A stretch of 64,000 nt of DNA, taken from positions 36,643,723-36,707,722 of the forward strand of contig CM067074.1 of assembly GCA_033980235.1 (NCBI GenBank), written 5' to 3'. A program made the position numbers and the translations under genes. Numbering within the stretch: the first letter of the stretch is position 1; every line of letters begins with the position of its first letter. This document shows, in pieces, positions 12,801 to 21,800 of this stretch. The notes under the pieces are model-generated. The model saw only the letters and a list, made by a program, of their open reading frames with translations, had not been told where the DNA came from and ran no database searches. This DNA is from Diadema setosum (lineage: Eukaryota > Echinodermata > Echinoidea > Diadematoida > Diadematidae).

Positions 12801-15800
12801 CAACAGTTTCAGGCAAAAGTTGAGAATTTTGAAAATTCATTTTTTTCACTGAATCACATTGCCCATTTCCAAAGCTTTGCATTGATATAAAACACTTCTA
12901 TTCTTTGGCACCATAAGTGGGCATAGAAAGCGAAATAAAATGCACTTTTTAAGTTGTTAGCCTGACAAAATTGCAAGAAAACGGGCTTTGAAGATTCACC
13001 TCTTTCTCATAGACAATGTCCAAGCGGCGATGCGAGGTGAGAATCACCCATCCGTACGATGGTGCCAATCGATGTTAAGCTCCGCCTCTAGCAACTGCAT
13101 CGCCTTCTGATTGGCTCACTGAGAGAGTCAAATTTCCCGGGCACCTTCCTCGGAGCTCAGCGTATGGAGCCGAAAAACAATGCATTTCGCTCGAGTTTGT
13201 TTACCAGTACGTCTTTCAAGATGGCGGATGCGATAATTGCAACCTTGATGGTGTATGTGTGTATGGTGCACGCATTACGCAATGGCATCCACACGCCATG
13301 ACCGTGTGCATGTATCAGGAGCGGGTGGCGAATTCGCACATTTACAAATCACGTTTTCATTGTGGTTGATTTGTCTTTATCATTGGCGACCCTTTTGAAG
13401 GCAGAAAATTGCTAGAGCTGGCAAGGGTCACGCTTCTTGTTTGTTTTCTTTTTACAAGCCGTGCATATGTTGCTTTGTTCGGTGATGTGTATTGTATTAA
13501 AACAAACAAATAAACACGACTCGTTAGTTTGGTGCAATATTGACGTGTTATATTTGAATATATTAGATGGCTTAGACAGTTTCTGGTATGTGATTGGTTG
13601 AGAGCTCGTCACATGATACTGTTTGCGAGGATCGTAAATGTTATATTTTCCAAGCTCGATATATTTCACCAACTGGTCAAATGAATATATTTTTCCATGT
13701 GTGTCGCCCTCTTACGATTGAAATACGAACAATTACACCATTATAAGGGTGTGGGACCACGGTGGTAACTGGGACAAGCAAACGATTACTATCGATAACT
13801 GCAGTCTGGATCGACTGATCCTGTTACGTGAGAGAGTAGACGGCGCGGCACGGAGTAGCGTCATAATGCGCTAGGTCTGCGTAGGTGGAATTCAGGAAGC
13901 TACATACAGTGCTAGTGTATAACGTAGGTACTGTACCCAATGTACCGTTTACGTATGCACGTATCATTCGGCTCCGCGAAGTTTGGATTCACACTTCAAA
14001 ATGGAACCCCGTTTTGTCTATAATAAACGACGATTAGCTCGATAAGATTTTGGAGGATAAGGATTCTAATTCCACTAAACATGTCCTAAACCAAGCGAGT
14101 TAATAGTCTAGAGACATTTTGTTCAGTTCAGTTCTTAGAACGAGGGCAATTCATTCATCTTCATTGTACATTGACGTAGACTAGATCTAACGTTACATCG
14201 AACAAGTGGAGGACTACGACACCGAGCAGGTTTGCAAATCACTGTGTTTGTGAATAGTTTCTACAATGTTCATCTCTGCAACAGAGGTAAAAGAAGACTG
14301 ATTTTGAAATTGCTGCAGATTTCTGATGACAGAAGGTATGTCTAACAAGTTAGAAACTATTCTGGTCCTGGCACAAGACAAGTTGACTAAAAATCACAGG
14401 GTAGAAAAAGTATGATGCACTGGGGAGCCAATTTGGACGCATGTGATATAGACACTACTAACGGGTTAGACCTAACGTAGACGCTAGACTTGCGTAACGT
14501 TAGACCGTGTAGATTCTAGATCTAACAGTTAGTTACCTGTAGACCCTACTAACGTTACAAAACAAATGTCAAATGATGAAAATTGCCCAGTATAGGCCAT
14601 AACGTTAGGCCTAAGAGTAAAATAAGTTAGAGTTGTTTTGTGAGTAGACCCTAGAACTAGATCTAGTGCCTGTGTTCCACTTATCGAGGCATACCGAGTT
14701 CAAAGAAAAAAAGACAAAAACCAAAAAGACAAACAGGCGTAGACTAGGCCAGCAACTGAACTAGATTACCAGTAGTCCAATTCCAAGGTCTGGACTCTGG
14801 TCCAGCACGCACACTAAGCAGAACCCTAAATCCGCCAGTAGGCCTATCCCGAAGCACGTCTCGTAGAGTCGTAGACGTACTTAGTACTGGTAACTAATGT
14901 TAGTGTTAGGCCTACTCCTAGCTCTCATCTGCTGATCTTTTGGACCTGATCCTAATTTAACTAGGTATGTAGGATCTATACAACGTCGTTTCTGGACTTG
15001 AGCCTAACGTTAGTACCGTCGTTTAGTGGACATGGGCCTATCTACACAGCCCAGTCGCTGTACGTACAAAATTGCATTAACAGCGCGCACACAGCATCTG
15101 GTCGGGCTAACATGAGCGTAACGGTTATGTGTCGTATATAATGTAGGCCTAACAATAGCTATTACGGTACTCTTCTGTAAAGCGTAATAAGGGCAAGGCC
15201 ATCTGATATAACAGATATCGACTGGTAGGGGGTGAAATGTAACAATCTTTGGAACGCCAGGGAGTTATATTTTCCCTTGTGATCATCATATAAAATATAA
15301 TCCCTTGGGACAATATAACTCCCTGGCGGTCCAAAGAATGTTATATTTCACCCCGTAGCAGTCAATATCTGTATAATAATTGGTCATATGTGACCTCTTC
15401 TTTCCTCTCGTCTACCTTCCCTTGTGTCAGCCTGTTGTCTTAATTTTTACTACGTGTAGACAAATTTGAGAATATTAGTTTTCTTTTCACACGATTATGT
15501 CATGGTACAAGTGACAGGTGAGTTTCCAATAGCATGATGCACGATTTGTGTAGTGATTTGCGACTCTGATGTGATGAAACCATGTTCCCCATGCATCTGT
15601 TTTCACGTTGGAAGTTAGCGCTGCTGTTCACTTTTTGTTTCACTTCCGTTGTCAAACGTTGTGGTAGAATAGCTCGGATAGAAAGCCAAACGAAGAGCAT
15701 GCACTACAGAGCGAGCATATCTATTATAGCAAGAACAATGGAGCATGTAATCATGCACGCGTGGACAAAACATTCCTGAAATGCTGCAACTCGTGTCTCT

Positions 15801-18800
15801 GAAAGCCGAACTATGTAAATGTGTGCGATGCACCAGCCAATCGCATGCGAGACCCTGCGCCGTAGCAACACTGGGGATATTGGCGCGGCGTTCGAAAGAA
15901 GCTCAAAACTGACGAGTGCGATCCAACATAGGGTGCTTAAAATTCCATTTTCGATAGGAAAAACTTAGTCTTATGCTATGAAATTTAGTGTAGATGTAGA
16001 AAACAAATCAAAGGCTCAATTTCTGCAAAAAACCTAAATCGACAAAAATAATGGTCAAAATCTTTGTACCCGCTTAGGAGGCAATTCGCTCTTGCGAATT
16101 TTGCCTGAAACCGTTGTCACAAGTCACAAATGGTGCCAGATTATTTTGAGATCGAGTAGTAAGTGCTGTACACACTGATGCATTCTGTTCCTTGCTCACA
16201 GTAATGCCATCGGCCCCCTTGTGTCTATCTGGCTGATATTTCAAAGTGGGAATGCAGCTCAAGAAGATCCAATCCCCCTCTGGATTCTGTTTTATGGGGC
16301 TACTGGGATCTCATTGGGTCTATGGGCCTTGGGTAGACGTGTCATTCAGACAGTTGGAGAAGACATCACAAAGCTGACCCCATCTAGGTAAGTTGACTTG
16401 AATCAATGATGTCATAATGGACAAACTTTAACTTATATTCTCTGGGATTAGAAGGTCATTGAAGGATACTAGATTCAGCATTTTGGTACCTCTGGCACTC
16501 ATGCAGTGTCATGCGTCTTGTCGGCCATTTATCAAATTTCATTCAAACTTGACTAGTATTATCGTGAGAAAGTCTAGCTCCTTGGTGTTCCAACTTTCTA
16601 TCAAACATGCTGCGGTATTTGATGGATTTTCTTCAAAGTTTGCTTAGAGATTTGCTTTACAGTTACAGAAGGAGATCACACTTTTATGTTTTAGTGGTGT
16701 TGCCCTAACAGCTGCTGCCAAATGTGCCCTGCATTCCAAAGTGTTGTCAGGATGTATTTTTAAGAATAGCAGAAGCTATTCCATTTGTGAAATTATTTCA
16801 TGTTTGAGATAGTGAGACCCTACCTGCTCCATGTCAGCATTGCTGATCCCTTGGGTGAGATGGTAGGTTAAAAACCCCTCAGTAAAAGCAGAAAACATGG
16901 TTTCAACAGTGTATAGTAAGGAGTAGCAAATAATATATAGAACTAGTAATATAAAAGTGACGAGAGAGAGATAAAAAGAGCATTAGAGTTACAATATTAT
17001 ACAGTCAACCTCGCGTGAGTCGACATAATCGGGACTGAGAAAAACATGTCGACTATAATACGCAAATGTCGAATTACGCGTAAGTCGACATTTTGTCGAC
17101 TTATAAATGAAAACTAATTTCCCCTGTACAGAGTAAGATTTGGATCACGATGTGGATCGCTATCCAAATCTTGCTCCTTTTGCCGCCAAAACATGCCTAC
17201 TGACATCAGCAACAATAATGTTTCAATTTATGCAGAAATCTTGTGCGGGTTAGTAACGACAACGCACAATTCCCAAATCTCTAGAGAGATTTTGAGAGAG
17301 CGGGATCGGAAACCTAGGCCCGTTTCTAGACACTTTACGTGTTAAACTTGATTTGAAATATCAAACGCAAATTCCCAAAATTTCATTAAACTTTGCAATT
17401 TAAATTCAAGTGCATTGCTGCGAAGATATGCGTGTGATTTCGTATGATTCTGTCGAGATAATTTTTCAATGCCGACTGAGTTGAAATATGTGTGATTTTC
17501 GTTCCCTAAGTCGCCATATTTGTTTTGCTTAAATTTCTATTGCCATACTCTGAAAATGAATAATTGTTCTCGTGCTCCGATTCGCAACATTACCGCTCTG
17601 TATGGCGCGGGCCCGTCTGAAATAAAAAGAAGAAGAAAAGTTTGTTCATCCGAAAACGACATCTTTGGGACTACTAACCTTTGTAAAAACAAACCTCTTT
17701 CCATTGTCGGACTAATTTAACTTTGGATTGAGATTTAAACCTCCAGCATAGTGAACTTTAACAATAATTTGTTATCATTCTGTCATTGACATTTTGTGAA
17801 GCAGCATGCATTTCGATAGTTTGAAACGTGTAAATGTTGCAATGTCTTTCCCCTGCAAGTGCAAACTAAGTTCGGTCACGGCAAAGGTTCCGTTACGAAA
17901 TAAAAAATAATGCAAGTCTTTTCAACAATAACGCACTTCTGTAAATCTTTATGCGTTTAAACGCAGTTTCTAGTTTCGGACAAAAACCGCAAGTCTTTTC
18001 TGCAACACTCTTGCATTTTAAATACAGCGTTGCTTGTGATTTGATGGACTTGCATTTGATTTTTAGAGTTGCATTTAAACGCAATTGAGTTTAAATTTCC
18101 TACAATTTTCTAGTTTTGTATGATTATCAAACGCAAGTCTTTTCAGCATTCCGTGTGATTTGATGGACTTGCATTTGATTTTCAGAGTTGCGTTTAATTT
18201 ATAATTTTGCTTACGAAATAAAAAAATAATGCAAGTCTTTTCAACAATAATGCACTTCCGTAGATGTTAAGAGATGCGTTTAAATGCAGTTTCTTGTAGT
18301 TTCGTACAAAAACCGCAAGTCTTCTCTGCAATGCTCTTGCATTTAAATACAGCGTTATGAGTGATTTGATGCACTTGCATTTGATTTTTAGAGTTGCGTT
18401 TAAACACAATTGAGTTACAAAAAGTTCCCTACATTTTTCCAGTTTTGTATGATTAGCAAACGCAAGTCTTTTCAGCGTTCCGTGTGATTTGATGGACTTG
18501 CATTTGATTTTTAGAGTTGCGTTTAAACGCAATTGAGTTACAAAAAGTTCCCCACATTTTTCAAGTTTCGTATGATTATCAAACGCAAGTCTTTTCAGCG
18601 TTCCGTGCGATTTTGATGGACTTGCATTTAATGTTCAGAGTTGCGTTTAATTTTTGATTTTGCTTTCGAAATAAAAAAAAAAGTAATGCAAGTCTTTTCA
18701 ACAATAACGCACTTCCGTAGATGTTTAGAGATGCGTTTAAACGCAGTTTCTTATAGTTTCGTACAAAAACCGCAAGTCTTCTCTGCAACGCTCTTGCGGT

Positions 18801-21800
18801 GAAATACAGCGTTACATGTGATTTGATGGACTTGCATTTGATTTTTAGAGTTGCGTTTAAAGGCAATTGAGTTAAAAAAAAGTTTCCTACAATTTTCTAG
18901 TTTCGTATGAATATCAAACTCAAGTCTTTTCAGCGTTCTGTGTGATTTGATGGACTTGCATTTGATTTTTAGAGTTGCGTTTAAATGCAATTGAGTTTCA
19001 GGTTCACACAATTATTTTCTAGTCTCATATGATTATCAAACGCAAGTCTTTTCAGCAACGCACTTGCGTTTAAATGCAAAAGTTGCGTGTGATTGATGAT
19101 ACACCTGCATTTGATTTTTTGAGTTGCATTATTAGTTGCATTTTAATAAATTTTCTAGAAAGGGCCCGGGGTTCTTATACCGCTTCGGAATAATTAACAT
19201 TAGAATATTCGGATTAACAAAAACACCTATTTCATGTTCGAATAATGAATACCTACCTACTGGGACATATAGATGTACAAAATTTGTGTGTTTTGAGAAT
19301 AACGAGAGGGAGAAAAGGGGTAAAGTGAACAGCCTTTGGTACTACATGTAATACTCCAGTATAAATGAGTGTATGCCCTTTCTATTCTGGCATACAAGAC
19401 AATGGACGCATGGCGCGAACGCTACCGCGCCGTACACTAGCGAATTACCGAGTAGAAATGCAGCGAATCGGAGCGAGAAAACAATTCCTTTTCAGAGAAT
19501 GGCGATAAGATTTTGAGCGAAAAATTATGTTGACTTATACGAGGGAATTAACACATATTTCAGCTCAGTTGGCACTGAAAAATCAGGTCGACTTACGCGA
19601 GTTGTCGACTTATAAATGTCGACTAAGACGAGGAAATTTTCAAGGAATTTACGGAACAAAGTCAAAAATCAGGACTTTTTTATCGTGTCGACTTGTTGAC
19701 TTATGCGATGTCGACTTAAGCGAGGTTTACTGTAGTAGGGTTGTTACAATCAATGCAATAAAGGATGTTACTCAATTTTGACCCGTCATGTCAAAAGCAA
19801 CCACAAGTCGCTGGCAACCCAACCGAGAAAAAACAGAATTTAGTTGAGGTACCATTAAAAATAATAGAAGTTTTTATTTTTGGCTGATTGGAAAATATAG
19901 GGTTTTATTTACCTCCAGATCAAGTTTCAAGGTGTCAACGCTTATCAGAAAAGTGTAAAATTTCTATTTTTAGGCATTTATTTTTTGGCTTGTCAGTTTT
20001 GCTGCGCAGCATGATTGAGGGCTGCGTGGTGATTTCATAAGCTCCACTCTTAGCAACTGCTCAAGGCTGATTGGCTGGCAATGACTTACTTCACTGAAGT
20101 TCATTGCCCAAGTGCAAGTTAAAAAGCATGATTGATCATAAACTTGAAGCGTTATTATTTCTGTTGAAGAGACAACTTCAGCGTAGTTGAAGCAAACAAT
20201 AGGCAGCGTGTGCCCTGTTGGCTCTAATCCTTCATGAATTTGAATAACAAAGCAGTACCCGCTGCATGCTATAAGGATTAGAACCAACACTTGCTGTCGG
20301 GCGAAAGCTCGGTGGTCTAGTGGAGATGACGCCTGGCCGGTGATCAGGAGGTCGTAGGTTCGAATCCTGCTCGAGTATGTACGCCCATGATTTTTTTATC
20401 ATGGCTACTACTAAAACACTGATCAATTCAGTACTTACCGGTATTTACGTCGATGTAGGGCAATTTGTCAATCAGTTGCAATGAAACGCAATTTGCTATA
20501 GATAGCAACGTATGCTCAATCTTTATGAAACAGGTCCCAGCCCTCAGAATATTGCAATGTTGTTTCAAACATTGATCCCTGTCTGTGATCTAAGATTGGT
20601 ATTAATTGGTATGTTCCCGTCCGTAAGACTAATTTTTGGATACACAGTTCATTGTGTGGTGGAACACCGATTGAGCCATTTAACTGTGGTACAGTATATT
20701 GTGGCATGCTTGATGAGTGTCTGATATTATGGTGAGAATGGAGCATGCCTGGCTAAAAAAAGTGTCAATGGTGCAGTATTTTTGTAAGTGTGGAGCCAAA
20801 ACTGTTATACACTTTAGATGCTGAGTTCACAGGTCGAGTCTCATGTAATATGGCTCATCTACCATCTTTACAATTGATGTAGGCCTACCAATGTGTAGGA
20901 TGGGTCAGTTGTGGGAAAACACGGAAGCATGTCTCATCGTTGTGTAGTTGGCCTGTCAGGAGCAGTCTACTTTGAGTGTGTGACAGGCTACAATGTCCAG
21001 TCAGGGACACAGCAGTCAACCCGTGCAAGCTAAAGGACTATAGAGCCACAATTTGTACAATACTCTTTACAATACCCCCACTTCTTGGAGTTTGTGTAGT
21101 GCGGAGGGAATCACCTAAAAAAACTCTGCAGCTTGTCATTCTCATGCACACAAGTATCACAAGAGCTAGGCCTGTAGCTTTTACTCAATATTGAGTTGCA
21201 CAAACATGAAAAATAGAATATTTTACATTAACAACTAATATAAAGTGAGATGGCACTCGAGTCAAAGTGGCTGTGATATAGATGTAAAATTATACGTGAT
21301 GAATAGTAGAAGTATTGTTAATGCTTCACTGATATTCAGAAAGTTAGTGGAATGTTGAAATTTTTTCATGTACAAAACGGTGATATGATCGTGATCACAA
21401 ATCTGATAGGCAATGCCAGCATTTTATTTATCACCTCTGAACCTCACTGCAATATCCTACATTAGAGAAAGATTAGAAGAGCCTAATGAATTCATTCAAC
21501 CTGCACAAATCAGGAAGAAATCAACAAAGTCCAGTTTGAAAGTAAAATGTGTGTTAAATCGATTAAAATGTGTTGCCAATGTGAAAATTAATTATCATTT
21601 GAACAGTGAATTTTTGATAATCTTTGGTGGCTAATTAGTCTGGTAGATGAAAAATGAAGAGACCCACAATCTTCTCTCAGTCTATTCTCTATCTACTGCA
21701 ATGGATCAAATGTCATCATTAACATCATTCACTTGTTTAGTGATGAAACAGTGACAGTTCTGAAGGGAAACAAAGTCCAATGAGCAGATTAAACAGTAAT

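Larger units (their letters stand above)
12790..16127. mobile_element. CpG-rich 3.3-kb insertion bounded by inverted repeats in PiT intron 7
   Basis: The left end GTGACCGGCGACAACAGTTT (12790) is matched, inverted and with a few mismatches, over about 29 bp at 16099-16127. Minisatellite-like sequence lies on both sides: the array to the left and a degenerate monomer at 16130-16168 to the right, as expected if it inserted into the array. The interior has CpG-rich DNA, inverted CCAAT (attggct) near 13110, a CAAGATGGCGG motif at 13217, and taacgttag/ctagatctag low-complexity DNA (14000-15000). No transposase ORF seen. Confidence 0.5.

Noticed and set aside
11470..12882. 470-codon antisense ORF as a protein-coding gene
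   Set aside because: It is wholly explained by a 33-bp tandem repeat whose period is a multiple of three, in an intron, with no splice or domain support.
17893..19011. Series of related minus-strand ORFs ([15 protein letters not shown])
   Set aside because: They arise from the tandem array inside the Tigger-like element and are broken by stops and frame changes.
20307..20376. Functional tRNA gene
   Set aside because: The acceptor stem is imperfect, the anticodon loop lacks the invariant T33, no clear terminator T-run follows directly, and it sits in repeat-like DNA; a SINE is more likely.
20232..20426. Minus-strand ORF ([14 protein letters not shown]...)
   Set aside because: This is the conceptual translation of the tRNA-derived SINE, a familiar artefact.
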